A DNA stretch of 64,000 nt, from contig NZ_CP102279.1 in NCBI RefSeq assembly GCF_025150245.1, positions 310,001 to 374,000 on the forward strand. The letters run 5' to 3'. The stretch is from Dorea formicigenerans (lineage in GTDB: Bacteria; Bacillota; Clostridia; Lachnospirales; Lachnospiraceae). The notes under the pieces were generated by a model. It saw only the letters and a list, made by a program, of their open reading frames with translations, was not told the origin of the DNA and made no database searches. The translations under genes were made by a program, and so were the position numbers. Each line of letters starts with the position of its first letter. The stretch's first letter is position 1. Below are positions 33,982-44,267 of the stretch, one piece after another.

Positions 33982-34263
33982 ATGGCACGTTCAGTTAAAA
34001 AAGGCCCATTCGCAGATGCAAGCCTGCTTAAGAAGGTTGACGCAATGAACGCAGCAGGAGACAAGTCTGTAATCAAGACATGGTCCCGCCGTTCTACAAT
34101 CTTCCCAAGCATGGTTGGACATACAATCGCCGTTCACGACGGAAGAAAACATGTACCTGTATATGTAACAGAAGATATGGTTGGACACAAACTCGGAGAG
34201 TTCGTAGCAACCAGAACATACAGAGGACATGGAAAAGACGAGAAGAAATCAAAAGTTAGATAA
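33982..34263 (+). CDS. rpsS: 30S ribosomal protein S19
   Basis: S19, 93 residues, binds 16S rRNA in the 30S head with S13. Landmarks: [38 protein letters not shown] and the [15 protein letters not shown] tail. The TAAGGAGG site is strong. Confidence 0.97.
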   Translation: MARSVKKGPFADASLLKKVDAMNAAGDKSVIKTWSRRSTIFPSMVGHTIAVHDGRKHVPVYVTEDMVGHKLGEFVATRTYRGHGKDEKKSKVR

Positions 34264-34289
34264 TTATATTGTGAAAGGAGGGTTCATCC

Positions 34290-34679
34290 ATGGCTAAAGG
34301 ACAACACAGATCCCAGATTAAGAGAGAAAGAAATGCTAACAAAGATACGAGACCTTCTGCTAAGTTATCTTATGCAAGAGTTTCCGTACAGAAAGCATGC
34401 TTCGTATTGGATGCCATCAGAGGTAAGGATGTACAGACAGCACTTGGTATTTTAACTTATAATCCAAGATATGCTTCTAGTTTAATAAAGAAATTATTAG
34501 AGTCAGCAATCGCAAATGCTGAGAACAATAACGGTATGAATGCTGAGAACCTTTATATTGCAGAGGCTTATGCAAACAAAGGACCAACAATGAAGAGAAT
34601 CAGACCTAGAGCACAGGGTAGAGCTTACAGAATCGAGAAGAGAATGAGCCACATTACACTCGTGCTTGATGAAAGATAA
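34290..34679 (+). CDS. rplV: 50S ribosomal protein L22
   Basis: L22, 129 residues, whose beta hairpin reaches the exit tunnel (macrolide resistance changes occur there). Landmarks: [40 protein letters not shown] and the [18 protein letters not shown] loop. AAAGGAGGG upstream. Confidence 0.97.
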   Translation: MAKGQHRSQIKRERNANKDTRPSAKLSYARVSVQKACFVLDAIRGKDVQTALGILTYNPRYASSLIKKLLESAIANAENNNGMNAENLYIAEAYANKGPTMKRIRPRAQGRAYRIEKRMSHITLVLDER

Positions 34680-34690
34680 GGAGGACAATC

Positions 34691-35344
34691 ATGGGACAGA
34701 AAGTTAATCCTCATGGCTTAAGAGTCGGTGTTATCAAAGACTGGGACTCTAAGTGGTATGCAGAAAAGGATTTTGCAGACTACCTGGTAGAAGACCATGA
34801 AATCAGAACGTATCTTAAGAAGAGATTATACAGCGCTGGTGTTTCCAAGATCGAGATCGAAAGAGCATCTGATCGCGTTAAGATTACAATTTATACAGCT
34901 AAACCGGGTGTTGTTATCGGTAAAGGCGGAGCTGAGATCGAGAAAGTAAAAGGTGAGCTTGCACAGTTTACTGACAAGAAATTAGTTGTTGATATCAAAG
35001 AGATCAAGAGACCGGATAAAGACGCTCAGTTAGTAGCAGAGAATATCGCATTACAGCTTGAGAACCGTATTTCATTCAGACGTGCTATGAAATCATGCAT
35101 GTCCAGAACAATGAAGTCTGGAGCACTCGGAGTTAAAACTTCCGTATCCGGACGTCTTGGTGGAGCTGATATGGCTCGTACAGAGTTCTACAGCGAGGGA
35201 ACAATTCCACTTCAGACACTGAGAGCAGACATTGACTACGGATTCGCTGAGGCAAACACAACTTATGGTAAAGTTGGAGTTAAAGTTTGGATTTACAAAG
35301 GCGAGGTTCTTCCGGAGAGAGCACATAAGGAAGGAGATAGATAA
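34691..35344 (+). CDS. rpsC: 30S ribosomal protein S3
   Basis: S3, 217 residues, lies at the mRNA entry site with helicase activity. Landmarks: [19 protein letters not shown], the KH motif [19 protein letters not shown] and the C-terminal [15 protein letters not shown]. Confidence 0.97.
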   Translation: MGQKVNPHGLRVGVIKDWDSKWYAEKDFADYLVEDHEIRTYLKKRLYSAGVSKIEIERASDRVKITIYTAKPGVVIGKGGAEIEKVKGELAQFTDKKLVVDIKEIKRPDKDAQLVAENIALQLENRISFRRAMKSCMSRTMKSGALGVKTSVSGRLGGADMARTEFYSEGTIPLQTLRADIDYGFAEANTTYGKVGVKVWIYKGEVLPERAHKEGDR

Positions 35345-35346
35345 TC

Positions 35347-35784
35347 ATGTTAATGCCAAAAAGAGTAAAACGTCGTAAACAATTCCGTGGTTCCATGAAG
35401 GGTAAAGCTCTTCGCGGAAACAAGATTACTAATGGTGAATATGGTATCGTTGCAATGGAGCCATGCTGGATCCGTTCCAACCAGATCGAGGCTGCCCGTG
35501 TTGCTATGACTCGTTATATCAAACGTGGTGGTAAAGTTTGGATCAAAATATTCCCTGATAAACCTGTAACTACGAAACCAGCTGAGACACGTATGGGTTC
35601 TGGAAAAGGAACCTTAGAGTACTGGGTAGCAGTTGTTAAACCGGGTCGCGTAATGTTCGAGATTTCCGGAGTAGCTGAGGAAGTAGCTAAAGAAGCTCTT
35701 CGTCTTGCAACACACAAGCTGCCATGTAAATGTAAAGTAGTTTCTCGCGCAGACTTAGAAGGCGGTGATAACAGTGAAAATTAA
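35347..35784 (+). CDS. rplP: 50S ribosomal protein L16
   Basis: L16, 145 residues, helps form the aminoacyl-tRNA site. Landmarks: [28 protein letters not shown]-like [11 protein letters not shown] and [19 protein letters not shown]. The gene overlaps the start of rpmC. Confidence 0.97.
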   Translation: MLMPKRVKRRKQFRGSMKGKALRGNKITNGEYGIVAMEPCWIRSNQIEAARVAMTRYIKRGGKVWIKIFPDKPVTTKPAETRMGSGKGTLEYWVAVVKPGRVMFEISGVAEEVAKEALRLATHKLPCKCKVVSRADLEGGDNSEN

Positions 35785-35980
35785 TGCATTTGTAGAAGAT
35801 TTAAAGACAAAATCAGCTGCAGAGCTGAATGAAGAATTAGTAGCTGCTAAAAAGGAACTCTTCAACTTAAGATTCCAGAACGCAACAAATCAGTTAGACA
35901 ACACAAGCAGAATCAAAGAAGTTAGAAGAAATATTGCCAGAATTCAGACAGTAATTACTGAAAAGGCAGCTCAGAATTAA
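35774..35980 (+). CDS. rpmC: 50S ribosomal protein L29
   Basis: L29, 68 residues, lies near the exit tunnel and helps bind trigger factor. It starts at GTG 35774 with AAGGCGGTGAT 7 bases upstream, inside the end of rplP; the upstream GTG at 35765 falls within that ribosome site. Landmarks: [20 protein letters not shown] and [12 protein letters not shown]. Confidence 0.95.
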   Translation: MKINAFVEDLKTKSAAELNEELVAAKKELFNLRFQNATNQLDNTSRIKEVRRNIARIQTVITEKAAQN

Positions 35981-36018
35981 GAGTAGACTCATAAACCCCA
36001 GGAAAGGAGTTACAGACT

Positions 36019-36273
36019 GTGGAAAGAAATCTTAGAAAAACCAGAGTTGGTAAGGTTATCAGTAATAAAATGGATAAAACCATCGTTGTTGCAATCGAAG
36101 ATCATGTAAAACATCCGCTTTACAAAAAGATTGTAAAGAAGACATATAAGCTGAAAGCTCATGATGAGAACAATGAATGCAACATCGGAGACAAAGTAAA
36201 AGTTATGGAAACAAGACCTCTGTCAAAAGACAAGAGATGGAGACTTGTTGAAGTTATGGAAAAAGTGAAATAG
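36019..36273 (+). CDS. rpsQ: 30S ribosomal protein S17
   Basis: S17, 84 residues, is a primary 16S rRNA binder. GTG start at 36019, preceded by GGAAAGGAG. Landmarks: [39 protein letters not shown] and [17 protein letters not shown]. Confidence 0.97.
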   Translation: MERNLRKTRVGKVISNKMDKTIVVAIEDHVKHPLYKKIVKKTYKLKAHDENNECNIGDKVKVMETRPLSKDKRWRLVEVMEKVK

Positions 36274-36292
36274 TATAAGGAGGGAAACCTGC

Positions 36293-36661
36293 ATGATACA
36301 GCAAGAAAGCAGACTTAAAGTAGCAGACAACACAGGTGCTAAAGAGTTACTGTGTATCCGCGTACTTGGCGGTTCAACAAGAAGATATGCAAGTATCGGA
36401 GACGTTATTGTTGCGACTGTTAAAGATGCAACACCAGGCGGCGTTGTTAAAAAAGGCGATGTAGTTAAAGCTGTAGTTGTTCGTACTGTAAACAGTACTC
36501 GCCGTAAAGATGGATCTTACATCCGTTTCGACGAAAACGCTGCTGTAATTATAAAAGACGATAAGACACCAAGAGGAACCCGTATCTTTGGGCCAGTAGC
36601 AAGAGAGCTTCGTGACAAACACTTCATGAGAATTGTTTCCTTAGCTCCGGAAGTACTGTAG
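36293..36661 (+). CDS. rplN: 50S ribosomal protein L14
   Basis: L14, 122 residues, forms an intersubunit bridge. Landmarks: [36 protein letters not shown]-like stretch and [23 protein letters not shown] upstream. Confidence 0.98.
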   Translation: MIQQESRLKVADNTGAKELLCIRVLGGSTRRYASIGDVIVATVKDATPGGVVKKGDVVKAVVVRTVNSTRRKDGSYIRFDENAAVIIKDDKTPRGTRIFGPVARELRDKHFMRIVSLAPEVL

Positions 36662-36675
36662 GGAGGTGCAAAGGA

Positions 36676-36987
36676 ATGGCAATGTTAAAAATTAAAAAAG
36701 GTGATACAGTTAAAGTTATCGCTGGTAAAGATAAAGACAAAGAAGGCAAAGTTATCGCTGTAGATCACAAGAACGGAAGAGTTACTGTAGAAGGCGTTAA
36801 CATGCTTACAAAGCATACAAAACCTAGCATGACAAACCAGAATGGTGGAATCGTTCACCAGGAAGGATCTATCGACATTTCCAACGTTATGTACTTACAC
36901 AAAGGTAAAGCTACAAGAGTTGGAATCAAAATGGATGGAGACAAGAAGGTTCGTTTTGCAAAATCTACTGGTGAAGTGATCGATTAA
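36676..36987 (+). CDS. rplX: 50S ribosomal protein L24
   Basis: L24, 103 residues, starts 50S assembly. The KOW motif [20 protein letters not shown] is at the N-terminus, followed by [14 protein letters not shown] and [26 protein letters not shown] upstream. Confidence 0.97.
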   Translation: MAMLKIKKGDTVKVIAGKDKDKEGKVIAVDHKNGRVTVEGVNMLTKHTKPSMTNQNGGIVHQEGSIDISNVMYLHKGKATRVGIKMDGDKKVRFAKSTGEVID

Positions 36988-37009
36988 TTGAGGAAGGAGG
37001 GCTTAAGCT

Positions 37010-37549
37010 TTGAGTAGACTGAAAGAACAGTACCAGAACGAAATCGTTGATGCATTAACGAAAAAGTTCGGTTATAAGAATATTATGGAAGTGCCAAAAC
37101 TTGATAAAGTTGTAATCAACATGGGTGTTGGCGAGGCAAAAGACAATGCAAAACTGTTAGATTCCGCAATTGCTGATCTTGAGAAGATCACAGGACAGAA
37201 AGCAGTTGTTTGTAGAGCTAGAAAGTCCGTTGCTAACTTCAAACTGAGAGAAGGAATGGCAATCGGTTGTAAAGTTACTTTAAGAGGAGAGAAGATGTAT
37301 GAGTTCGTTGACCGTCTGGTTAACCTTGCACTCCCTCGTGTACGTGACTTCAGAGGTGTAAATCCTAACGCATTTGACGGAAGAGGAAATTACGCTCTTG
37401 GTATCAAAGAACAGCTTATCTTCCCTGAGATCGAGTATGATAAGGTTGACAAGGTAAGAGGTATGGATATCATCTTCGTTACAACAGCGAATACAGATGA
37501 AGAGGCTCGTGAGCTGCTTACACAGTTCAATATGCCTTTTACAAAATAG
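37010..37549 (+). CDS. rplE: 50S ribosomal protein L5
   Basis: L5, 179 residues, binds 5S rRNA and contacts the P-site tRNA. It begins at TTG 37010, 8 bases after AAGGAGGG. Landmarks: [40 protein letters not shown] and [19 protein letters not shown]. Confidence 0.97.
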   Translation: MSRLKEQYQNEIVDALTKKFGYKNIMEVPKLDKVVINMGVGEAKDNAKLLDSAIADLEKITGQKAVVCRARKSVANFKLREGMAIGCKVTLRGEKMYEFVDRLVNLALPRVRDFRGVNPNAFDGRGNYALGIKEQLIFPEIEYDKVDKVRGMDIIFVTTANTDEEARELLTQFNMPFTK

Positions 37550-37560
37550 GGAGGTAAATT

Positions 37561-37746
37561 ATGGCTAAGACAGCAATGAAAGTAAAACAGCAGCGTCAGC
37601 AGAAATTCTCTACAAGAGAATATAATCGTTGCAGAATTTGTGGACGTCCTCATGCATATTTAAGAAAATATGGTATCTGCCGTGTTTGCTTCCGTGAACT
37701 GGCATACAAAGGACAGATTCCAGGCGTTAAGAAAGCAAGCTGGTAG
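37561..37746 (+). CDS. rpsZ: 30S ribosomal protein S14 type Z (zinc-binding)
   Basis: The 61-residue S14 is the short zinc-binding form with two CXXC pairs ([20 protein letters not shown]). Zinc-independent S14 paralogs usually exist elsewhere for zinc shortage. The end shares a 16-base sequence (TGGTAGGCACTGAACA) with the end of rpsH. Confidence 0.97.
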   Translation: MAKTAMKVKQQRQQKFSTREYNRCRICGRPHAYLRKYGICRVCFRELAYKGQIPGVKKASW

Positions 37747-37889
37747 GCACTGAACACTTGGCGAGGTCAAGCGCCCAGCGCCGGCCGAGTTTAGTGAGAA
37801 GGCCGTTCTCTGAGTCTGGCGAGGTATTCCACGAGCCCGGCGAAGAGAACTACATTAAACAATCCATCAGAAGAGGAGGAAAACAATTC

Positions 37890-38291
37890 ATGACTATGAG
37901 CGATCCAATTGCAGATATGCTTACAAGAATCCGTAATGCAAATACTGCTAAACATGATACAGTAGATGTACCTTCATCCAAGATGAAGCTTGCAATCGCA
38001 AATATCTTATTAGATGAAGGATATATCGAGAAATATGACATCGTAGAAGATGGAGTATTCAAAACAATCCATATTACATTAAAATATGGTGCAGACAAGA
38101 ATGAGAAAGTTATCACAGGACTTAGAAGAATCTCTAAACCAGGTCTTCGTGTATACGCTAACAGCGCAGATCTTCCGAGAGTACTTGGAGGACTGGGAAC
38201 AGCAATCATTTCTACAAACCATGGTGTAATCACTGACAAAGAAGCTAGAAAGCTTGGCGTTGGTGGAGAAGTTCTCTGCTACATTTGGTAG
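37890..38291 (+). CDS. rpsH: 30S ribosomal protein S8
   Basis: S8, 133 residues, binds 16S rRNA helix 21 and in E. coli represses the spc operon. I start it at ATG 37890, 9 bases after AGAGGAGGA, giving [20 protein letters not shown]. The frame is open back to 37758, but that stretch is GC-rich and unlike S8. The C-terminus, [20 protein letters not shown], is complete. Confidence 0.95.
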   Translation: MTMSDPIADMLTRIRNANTAKHDTVDVPSSKMKLAIANILLDEGYIEKYDIVEDGVFKTIHITLKYGADKNEKVITGLRRISKPGLRVYANSADLPRVLGGLGTAIISTNHGVITDKEARKLGVGGEVLCYIW

Positions 38292-38366
38292 GCACTGAAC
38301 AATTGAAACTGAAAACAGAGTGAGCAAAGACTCATTCCGAGAATCTAAGTTAAGGAGGATTTAGAT

Positions 38367-38909
38367 ATGTCACGTATCGGAAGACATCCAATCGCAATCC
38401 CGGCAGGAGTTACTGTTGAGATTAAAGAAAACAATGTAGTGACTGTAAAAGGTCCAAAAGGAACACTTGAGAAAGCACTTCCTACAGAGATGGAAATCAA
38501 GCAGGAAGGTGATGAAGTTGTTGTAACAAGACCAAACGATTTAAAGAAAATGAAATCTTTACATGGTCTTACAAGAACACTGATCAATAACATGGTTATT
38601 GGTGTAACAAACGGATACGAGAAAGTCCTGGAAGTTAACGGTGTTGGATACAGAGCAGCAAAATCAGGAAACAAATTAACACTGAACCTTGGTTATTCTC
38701 ATCCAGTTGAGATGACAGATCCTGAAGGCGTTGAGACAGTAGTTGAAGGTCAGAACAAGATCATCGTTAAAGGAATCAGTAAAGAAAAAGTTGGCCAGTT
38801 TGCGGCTGAGATCAGAGACAAGAGAAGACCGGAGCCTTACAAAGGTAAAGGTATTAAGTATGCTGATGAAGTTATCAGACGTAAAGTTGGTAAGACTGGT
38901 AAAAAATAA
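38367..38909 (+). CDS. rplF: 50S ribosomal protein L6
   Basis: L6, 180 residues, two similar alpha/beta domains near the factor-binding site. Landmarks: [35 protein letters not shown]-like stretch and [18 protein letters not shown]. Confidence 0.97.
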   Translation: MSRIGRHPIAIPAGVTVEIKENNVVTVKGPKGTLEKALPTEMEIKQEGDEVVVTRPNDLKKMKSLHGLTRTLINNMVIGVTNGYEKVLEVNGVGYRAAKSGNKLTLNLGYSHPVEMTDPEGVETVVEGQNKIIVKGISKEKVGQFAAEIRDKRRPEPYKGKGIKYADEVIRRKVGKTGKK

Positions 38910-38926
38910 GTAAGGAGAGTGTGAAA

Positions 38927-39295
38927 ATGGTTAGCAAGAAATCAAGAAGTGAAGTTCGTGTAAACAAGCACAGAAAATTACGTAACCGTTTAGCTGGAAC
39001 AACAGAGTGTCCACGCTTAGCTGTGTTTAGAAGTAATAATCATATGTATGCTCAAATTATTGACGATACAGTTGGAAATACACTGGTTTCCGCTTCCACT
39101 CTTCAGAAAGATGTGAAAGCAAACCTGGAGAAAACTAACAACGTTGATGCAGCAGCATATTTAGGAAAAGTCATTGCCGAGAAGGCACTTGAGAAAGGTA
39201 TTAAAGACGTTGTCTTCGATAGAGGCGGATTTATTTACCAGGGTAAAATTCAGGCATTAGCAGACGCAGCTAGAGAAGCTGGGTTGAATTTCTAG
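38927..39295 (+). CDS. rplR: 50S ribosomal protein L18
   Basis: L18, 122 residues, binds 5S rRNA with L5. ATG 38927 is preferred over GTG 38921 because of spacing from AAGGAGAG. Landmarks: [37 protein letters not shown] and [20 protein letters not shown]. Confidence 0.96.
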   Translation: MVSKKSRSEVRVNKHRKLRNRLAGTTECPRLAVFRSNNHMYAQIIDDTVGNTLVSASTLQKDVKANLEKTNNVDAAAYLGKVIAEKALEKGIKDVVFDRGGFIYQGKIQALADAAREAGLNF

Positions 39296-39309
39296 AAGGA
39301 GGAGCACAC

Positions 39310-39819
39310 ATGAGACAGGAACGTATTGATGCTAGTCAGTTAGAGCTAGAAGAAAAAGTAGTGTCAATTAAACGTGTAACGAAAGTTGTTAAGGGTGGCC
39401 GTAATATGAGATTCACAGCTTTAGTAGTTGTTGGTGACAAGAACGGTCATGTTGGCGCTGGTTTAGGAAAAGCTACTGAGATTCCGGAAGCAATCCGCAA
39501 AGGTAAAGAGGATGCTGCAAAGAACCTCATCAAAGTAGCATTAGATGAGAACGATAGTATTACACATGATTTTATCGGAAAATTCGGAGGAGCTTCCGTG
39601 CTTCTTAAGAAGGCTCCGGAAGGAACTGGAGTTATCGCCGGTGGTCCGGCACGTGCCGTAATCGAGATGGCAGGAATCAAGAACATTCGTACAAAATCTC
39701 TTGGTTCAAACAATAAGCAGAACGTTGTTCTTGCAACTGTTGAGGGATTACGTCAGGTAAAAACTCCGGAAGCAGTAGCTAAACTTCGCGGTAAATCAGT
39801 AGAAGAAATCTTAGGCTAA
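39310..39819 (+). CDS. rpsE: 30S ribosomal protein S5
   Basis: S5, 169 residues, takes part in decoding accuracy and mRNA entry. Landmarks: [39 protein letters not shown] and the C-terminal [25 protein letters not shown] upstream. Confidence 0.97.
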   Translation: MRQERIDASQLELEEKVVSIKRVTKVVKGGRNMRFTALVVVGDKNGHVGAGLGKATEIPEAIRKGKEDAAKNLIKVALDENDSITHDFIGKFGGASVLLKKAPEGTGVIAGGPARAVIEMAGIKNIRTKSLGSNNKQNVVLATVEGLRQVKTPEAVAKLRGKSVEEILG

Positions 39820-39833
39820 GGAGGAAGAGTGAA

Positions 39834-40013
39834 ATGGCAGATTTAAAAGTAACATTAGTAAAATCTACAATTGGAGCTGTTCCGAAGCATAAGAAAACTG
39901 TTGAAGCTTTAGGTTTAAAGAAGCTTAATAAGACAGTAGTTCTGCCGGATAACGCAGCTACAAGAGGAATGATCAAACAGGTTCAGCACCTGGTAAAAGT
40001 AGAAGAAGCATAG
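39834..40013 (+). CDS. rpmD: 50S ribosomal protein L30
   Basis: A 59-residue protein, [20 protein letters not shown] at the start, then [18 protein letters not shown] and [15 protein letters not shown]. It matches bacterial L30 in length and sequence. AAGGAGGAAGAG lies before the ATG. The gene is easily missed because it is short. Confidence 0.96.
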   Translation: MADLKVTLVKSTIGAVPKHKKTVEALGLKKLNKTVVLPDNAATRGMIKQVQHLVKVEEA

Positions 40014-40041
40014 ATTAAAATTCAGATAAGGAGGTGTCACA

Positions 40042-40482
40042 ATGGATTTATCAAACTTAAGACCTGCTGATGGAGCAAAACAGAGTGATAATTTCAGAAG
40101 AGGACGTGGACACGGTTCTGGAAATGGTAAGACAGCTGGTAAGGGACACAAAGGTCAGAAAGCTCGTTCTGGAGCACCAAGACCAGGTTTCGAAGGTGGT
40201 CAGATGCCATTATATAGAAGAATACCTAAGAGAGGATTTACAAACAGAAATTCTAAGACTATCGTTGGAATTAACGTAAGTGCTCTTGAAGTATTTGACA
40301 ATGATGCAGTTGTTTCCGTAGAAACACTGATCGAGCAGGGAATCGTTAAGAATCCAAGAGATGGTGTTAAGATTCTTGGTAACGGTGAGCTCACAAAGAA
40401 GCTTACTGTTCAGGCAAATGCATTTAGTGCTGGTGCAGTAGCTAAGATTGAGACGTTAGGTGGAAAAGCAGAGGTGATCTAA
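40042..40482 (+). CDS. rplO: 50S ribosomal protein L15
   Basis: L15, 146 residues, a late assembly protein with a long basic N-terminal extension. Landmarks: [39 protein letters not shown] and [13 protein letters not shown]. Its last base overlaps the secY start. Confidence 0.97.
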   Translation: MDLSNLRPADGAKQSDNFRRGRGHGSGNGKTAGKGHKGQKARSGAPRPGFEGGQMPLYRRIPKRGFTNRNSKTIVGINVSALEVFDNDAVVSVETLIEQGIVKNPRDGVKILGNGELTKKLTVQANAFSAGAVAKIETLGGKAEVI

Positions 40483-41798
40483 TGTTAGAGACATTTCGAA
40501 GGGCATTTCAAACAAAGGATATTCGTAGAAAACTTGGATATACTTTTTTGATGTTGATCGTAATCAGACTGGGATCACAGTTGCCTACACCAGGAGTAGA
40601 TCCGACTTATATTAAAGAGTTTTTTGCTCAGAATTCCGGGGAGGCGTTCAACTTGTTTAACGCTTTCACCGGAGGCTCTTTTGAGCAGATGTCAATTCTG
40701 GCATTGAGCATTACTCCATACATTACATCTTCCATTATTGTTCAGCTTCTTACAATCGCAATTCCTAAACTTGAGGAGATGCAGAAAGATGGAGAAGATG
40801 GAAGAAAGAAGATTGTAGCAATCACACGTTATCTGACAGTTGGACTTGCGCTTATGGAGTCAACAGCCATGGCCGTTGGTTTCGGAAGACAGGGACTTTT
40901 GAAAGAATTTAATTTTGTGAATGCTGCAATCGTAGTTCTTACACTGACCGCAGGCTCTACATTTCTGATGTGGATTGGTGAGCGGATTACTGAAAAAGGT
41001 GTAGGAAATGGAATTTCAATTGTGTTGGTAATTAATATTATCTCACGTATTCCAAGCGATATGACAACGCTCTTTACGAAATTCGTAAAAGGAAAAAGTC
41101 TCGCATCAGGTGGACTTGCTGTTGTTATTATAGTTGCTATTATCCTCGTACTTGTTGTATTCGTAGTAGTACTTCAGGACGGCGAGAGAAGAATTGCAGT
41201 ACAGTATTCACAGAAGGTGATGGGAAGAAGAACTTACGGTGGACAGTCCACGAACATTCCGCTGAAAGTCAATACTGCAGGTGTTATCCCGATTATCTTT
41301 GCATCTTCATTGATGCAGTTCCCGATTGTGATTGCAACATTTGCCGGCAAGGGAAATGGAACAGGAATCGGAAGCGAGATTTTAAGAGGTCTTAATCAGG
41401 GTAACTGGTGTAATCCTCAGATGCCGAAATATAGCTGGGGACTGGCAGTATACATCATTTTGACAGTATTTTTTGCTTATTTCTATACATCAATTACATT
41501 TAATCCGTTAGAGATTGCAAATAACATGAAGAAAAATGGTGGATTTATCCCGGGTATCCGTCCAGGAAAACCGACTGTTGAGTATTTGACAAAGATTCTG
41601 AATTACATTATCTTTGTTGGCGCATGTGGTCTTGTATTGATTCAGCTTGTACCGATCATTTTTAATGGATGGTTAGGAGCAAGCGTGTCCTTTGGTGGTA
41701 CATCACTGATCATCATTGTCAGTGTAATCTTAGAGACACTTAAGCAGATCGAGTCACAGATGCTTGTACGAAATTACAAAGGTTTTTTGAATAAATAA
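40482..41798 (+). CDS. secY: Preprotein translocase subunit SecY
   Basis: SecY, 438 residues, forms the protein-conducting channel with SecE and SecG. Ten membrane helices are visible. Landmarks: GSQLPTPGVDPTYIKEFF, the plug region near SFEQMSILALSITPYITSSI, GERITEKGVGNGISIVLV and the cytoplasmic loop GERRIAVQYSQKVMGRRTYG. It overlaps rplO by one base, as is usual in spc operons. A stem (ATAACTCGCG with CGCGGGTTAT, 41804-41836) follows it. Confidence 0.97.
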   Translation: MLETFRRAFQTKDIRRKLGYTFLMLIVIRLGSQLPTPGVDPTYIKEFFAQNSGEAFNLFNAFTGGSFEQMSILALSITPYITSSIIVQLLTIAIPKLEEMQKDGEDGRKKIVAITRYLTVGLALMESTAMAVGFGRQGLLKEFNFVNAAIVVLTLTAGSTFLMWIGERITEKGVGNGISIVLVINIISRIPSDMTTLFTKFVKGKSLASGGLAVVIIVAIILVLVVFVVVLQDGERRIAVQYSQKVMGRRTYGGQSTNIPLKVNTAGVIPIIFASSLMQFPIVIATFAGKGNGTGIGSEILRGLNQGNWCNPQMPKYSWGLAVYIILTVFFAYFYTSITFNPLEIANNMKKNGGFIPGIRPGKPTVEYLTKILNYIIFVGACGLVLIQLVPIIFNGWLGASVSFGGTSLIIIVSVILETLKQIESQMLVRNYKGFLNK

Positions 41799-41856
41799 GC
41801 AGGATAACTCGCGGAAGATTCTTTCGCGGGTTATTATGCTATAAAGGAGAGTAATT

Positions 41857-42501
41857 ATGAAGATTATTATGTTAGGTGCGCCAGGAGCTGGAAAAGGCAC
41901 ACAGGCTAAGAAAATTGCAGCTAAGTACGAAATCCCACACATTTCTACTGGAGATATCTTCAGAGCTAATATCAAAGAGGGAACAGAGCTTGGTAAAAAA
42001 GCAAAAACATATATGGATCAGGGACTTCTTGTACCGGATGAACTGGTAGTTGATCTCGTTGTTGACCGTGTGAATCAGGAAGACTGCAAGAATGGATATG
42101 TTCTGGATGGATTTCCGAGAACCATTCCTCAGGCAGAAGCACTTGATAAAGCACTTGCAGAGCTTGGACAGAAGATGGATTATGCAATTGATGTAGATGT
42201 ACCGGATGAGAATATCATTCACCGTATGGGTGGACGTCGTGCCTGTGTTGGCTGTGGAGCTACATACCATCTGGAATATGCTCCTACAAAAGTTGAAGGA
42301 ATCTGTGATGCATGTGGTAAAGAACTCATTCTTCGTGATGATGATAAACCGGAGACAGTAAAGAAACGTCTTGATGTATATCACGAGCAGACACAGCCAT
42401 TGATTGATTACTACACAAATGCAGGAATCTTAAAGACAGTTGACGGAACAGTTGACATTGATGTTGTGTTCCAGAATATTGTGGAGATTTTAGGAGCGTA
42501 A
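41857..42501 (+). CDS. adk: Adenylate kinase
   Basis: Adenylate kinase, 214 residues, interconverts ATP, AMP and ADP. P-loop [10 protein letters not shown] (residues 7-16), the AMP-binding STGDIFRAN and [11 protein letters not shown], and a zinc-binding LID with CVGC and CDAC pairs typical of Gram-positive enzymes. AAAGGAGAG precedes the ATG. Confidence 0.97.
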   Translation: MKIIMLGAPGAGKGTQAKKIAAKYEIPHISTGDIFRANIKEGTELGKKAKTYMDQGLLVPDELVVDLVVDRVNQEDCKNGYVLDGFPRTIPQAEALDKALAELGQKMDYAIDVDVPDENIIHRMGGRRACVGCGATYHLEYAPTKVEGICDACGKELILRDDDKPETVKKRLDVYHEQTQPLIDYYTNAGILKTVDGTVDIDVVFQNIVEILGA

Positions 42502-42505
42502 CAGC

Positions 42506-43270
42506 ATGCCGGTCACGATAAAATCAGCAAGAGAAATTGAACTAATGGCAGAAGCCGGAAGAATTCTTGAGATTGTACATAATGAACTACGTGACGCGCT
42601 CCATGCGGGGATGAGTACGCTGGATATCGACAGATTAGGAGAAGAGATTATACGCAGTTATGATTGTATTCCTTCCTTCCTGAATTATAACGGATATCCG
42701 GCATCCATCTGCGTATCTCTGAATCAGGAAGTTGTTCATGGAATACCGGACAAACACCGACTGATTCAGGACGGAGATATTGTAAGTCTGGATGCAGGAG
42801 TCATCTACAAGGGGTATCATTCAGATGCGGCCAGAACTTATGGAGTAGGTGAAATCAGTAAAGAAGCAAAAAATCTGATGCAGATAACAAAAGAATGTTT
42901 CTTTGAAGGTATAAAATATGCCAGAGAAGGTAATCATTTATTTGATATATCCGGTGCGATCGGAGATTACGCCGAAGAACATGGATATGGTGTGGTTCGT
43001 GATCTGTGTGGACACGGAATAGGAACACATCTGCATGAGGCACCTGAAATTCCGAATTTCAGGATGAACCGGAAGGGAATGCTTCTGAAAGCAGGTATGA
43101 CATTAGCGATTGAACCAATGATCACGGCAGGTGGTCATGAAGTTGACTGGCTGGATGATGACTGGACAGTTGTCACCAGAGATGGTTCACTGGCAGCACA
43201 TTATGAAAATACAGTGCTGATTACAGAGGGAGAACCAAAACTTCTCTCGCTTAGTGAGAAGGTATTATAA
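42506..43270 (+). CDS. map: Methionine aminopeptidase, type I
   Basis: Removes the N-terminal methionine from new proteins. The 254-residue product has the five metal ligands in order: SLDAG, HSDAARTYG, GHGIGTHLHEAPEIPN, IEPMI and YENTVLIT. It follows adk by four bases, the classic secY-adk-map order. Confidence 0.96.
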   Translation: MPVTIKSAREIELMAEAGRILEIVHNELRDALHAGMSTLDIDRLGEEIIRSYDCIPSFLNYNGYPASICVSLNQEVVHGIPDKHRLIQDGDIVSLDAGVIYKGYHSDAARTYGVGEISKEAKNLMQITKECFFEGIKYAREGNHLFDISGAIGDYAEEHGYGVVRDLCGHGIGTHLHEAPEIPNFRMNRKGMLLKAGMTLAIEPMITAGGHEVDWLDDDWTVVTRDGSLAAHYENTVLITEGEPKLLSLSEKVL

Positions 43271-43348
43271 TAGAAGAAAACGATCTGACAGTCAGATTCG
43301 AATTCAATATTATGATTCGAGAGAAACTCAAATATAGGAGAGATCGCT

Positions 43349-43603
43349 ATGGAACAGTTTGAAACAGGAATGATGGCCCGGTCCAAAAGTGGACATGATG
43401 CCGGAAATGTGTATGTAATCACAAAGGTTGAAGAGACATACGTATATTTAGTGGATGGAAAAGTAAGAACACTGGATAAGCCGAAAAAGAAAAAGAAGAA
43501 GCATGTCCAGTTGATCAAAGAAAGCTTTGATATTCAGGGCGCCACAGATGTGGACATAAAAAGATGGATCAAAATTTGGAATAAGGAAGATAATCAGAAT
43601 TAG
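43349..43603 (+). CDS. KOW-domain RNA-binding protein, L14e-like
   Basis: An 84-residue protein with a KOW-like N-terminus (FETGMMARSKSGHDAGNVYV) and a lysine run (KKKKKK) followed by HVQLIKESFDIQG. It lies between map and infA, the fixed place of this small family in Clostridia. It resembles archaeal/eukaryotic L14e and probably binds rRNA or ribosomes. The function is not shown. Confidence 0.85.
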   Translation: MEQFETGMMARSKSGHDAGNVYVITKVEETYVYLVDGKVRTLDKPKKKKKKHVQLIKESFDIQGATDVDIKRWIKIWNKEDNQN

Positions 43604-43615
43604 GAGGAAGCGTAT

Positions 43616-43834
43616 ATGTCAAAAGCTGACGTAATAGAAATTGAAGGAACAGTAGTAGAAAAATTACCAAACGCAATGTTTCAGGTTGAACTTGAGAATG
43701 GACATCAGGTTCTGGCACACATCAGCGGAAAACTTAGAATGAACTTTATCAAGATCTTACCAGGAGATAAAGTAACACTTGAGTTATCCCCATATGATCT
43801 TTCAAAAGGAAGAATTATCTGGAGAGATAAATAG
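43616..43834 (+). CDS. infA: Translation initiation factor IF-1
   Basis: IF-1, 72 residues, S1/OB-fold protein that blocks the ribosomal A site during initiation. Landmarks: [39 protein letters not shown] and [27 protein letters not shown] upstream. Confidence 0.98.
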   Translation: MSKADVIEIEGTVVEKLPNAMFQVELENGHQVLAHISGKLRMNFIKILPGDKVTLELSPYDLSKGRIIWRDK

Positions 43835-43964
43835 GAAGAGATTTAAAATAATCTTGAAAAGGATATAGAAATATATCTGAAAATTCGAAAATAGACATTA
43901 AAATAAGCTAAAAAAAATATTCGAAAAAATACTTGAAAAAATTAAAAAAACTCAAGAAAAAGTA

Positions 43965-44022
43965 TTGACTTTATTTGAGATATAATGCTACAATATATAA
44001 GCGCGTTTCTGGGCGCTTATAT
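43965..44022 (+). promoter_or_regulatory. Promoter and 5' hairpin ahead of rpmJ
   Basis: TTGACT (43965-43970) with TACAAT (43989-43994) at 18 bases gives a promoter; a TATAAT at 43981 is an alternative -10. A perfect stem ATATAAGCGC / GCGCTTATAT (43995-44004, 44013-44022) lies at or just after the start of the transcript. The preceding 43835-43960 is A-rich and shows nothing else. Confidence 0.6.
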
Positions 44023-44153
44023 TTGCGTTATCATATATTTGAAGAACAGTCGGTGATACAGTCTTCAGATATTTTCATGAGTTGCAAAATGATATGATAA
44101 AAGAAACCGTGCGAAACAAAAGGCAGAGCAATGGATGAAAGGAGGATCCCCTA

Positions 44154-44267
44154 ATGAAGGTTAGATCATCAGTAAAACCAATTTGCGAAAAATGCAAAGT
44201 AATCAAAAGAAAAGGAAGCGTTCGCATTATCTGCGAAAACCCGAAACACAAACAGAGACAGGGTTAA
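44154..44267 (+). CDS. rpmJ: 50S ribosomal protein L36
   Basis: L36, 37 residues, [20 protein letters not shown] then [17 protein letters not shown]. The CXXC...C...H zinc ribbon (C11, C14, C27, H32 by count) marks the zinc-binding form. GAAAGGAGGA precedes ATG 44154. It is too short for standard ORF listing. Confidence 0.97.
   Translation: MKVRSSVKPICEKCKVIKRKGSVRIICENPKHKQRQG

Noticed and set aside
37758-37889. Extension of rpsH to an upstream in-frame ATG
   Set aside because: The added 44 residues are arginine/glycine-rich and unlike S8, there is no ribosome site at 37758, and AGAGGAGGA fits the start at 37890.
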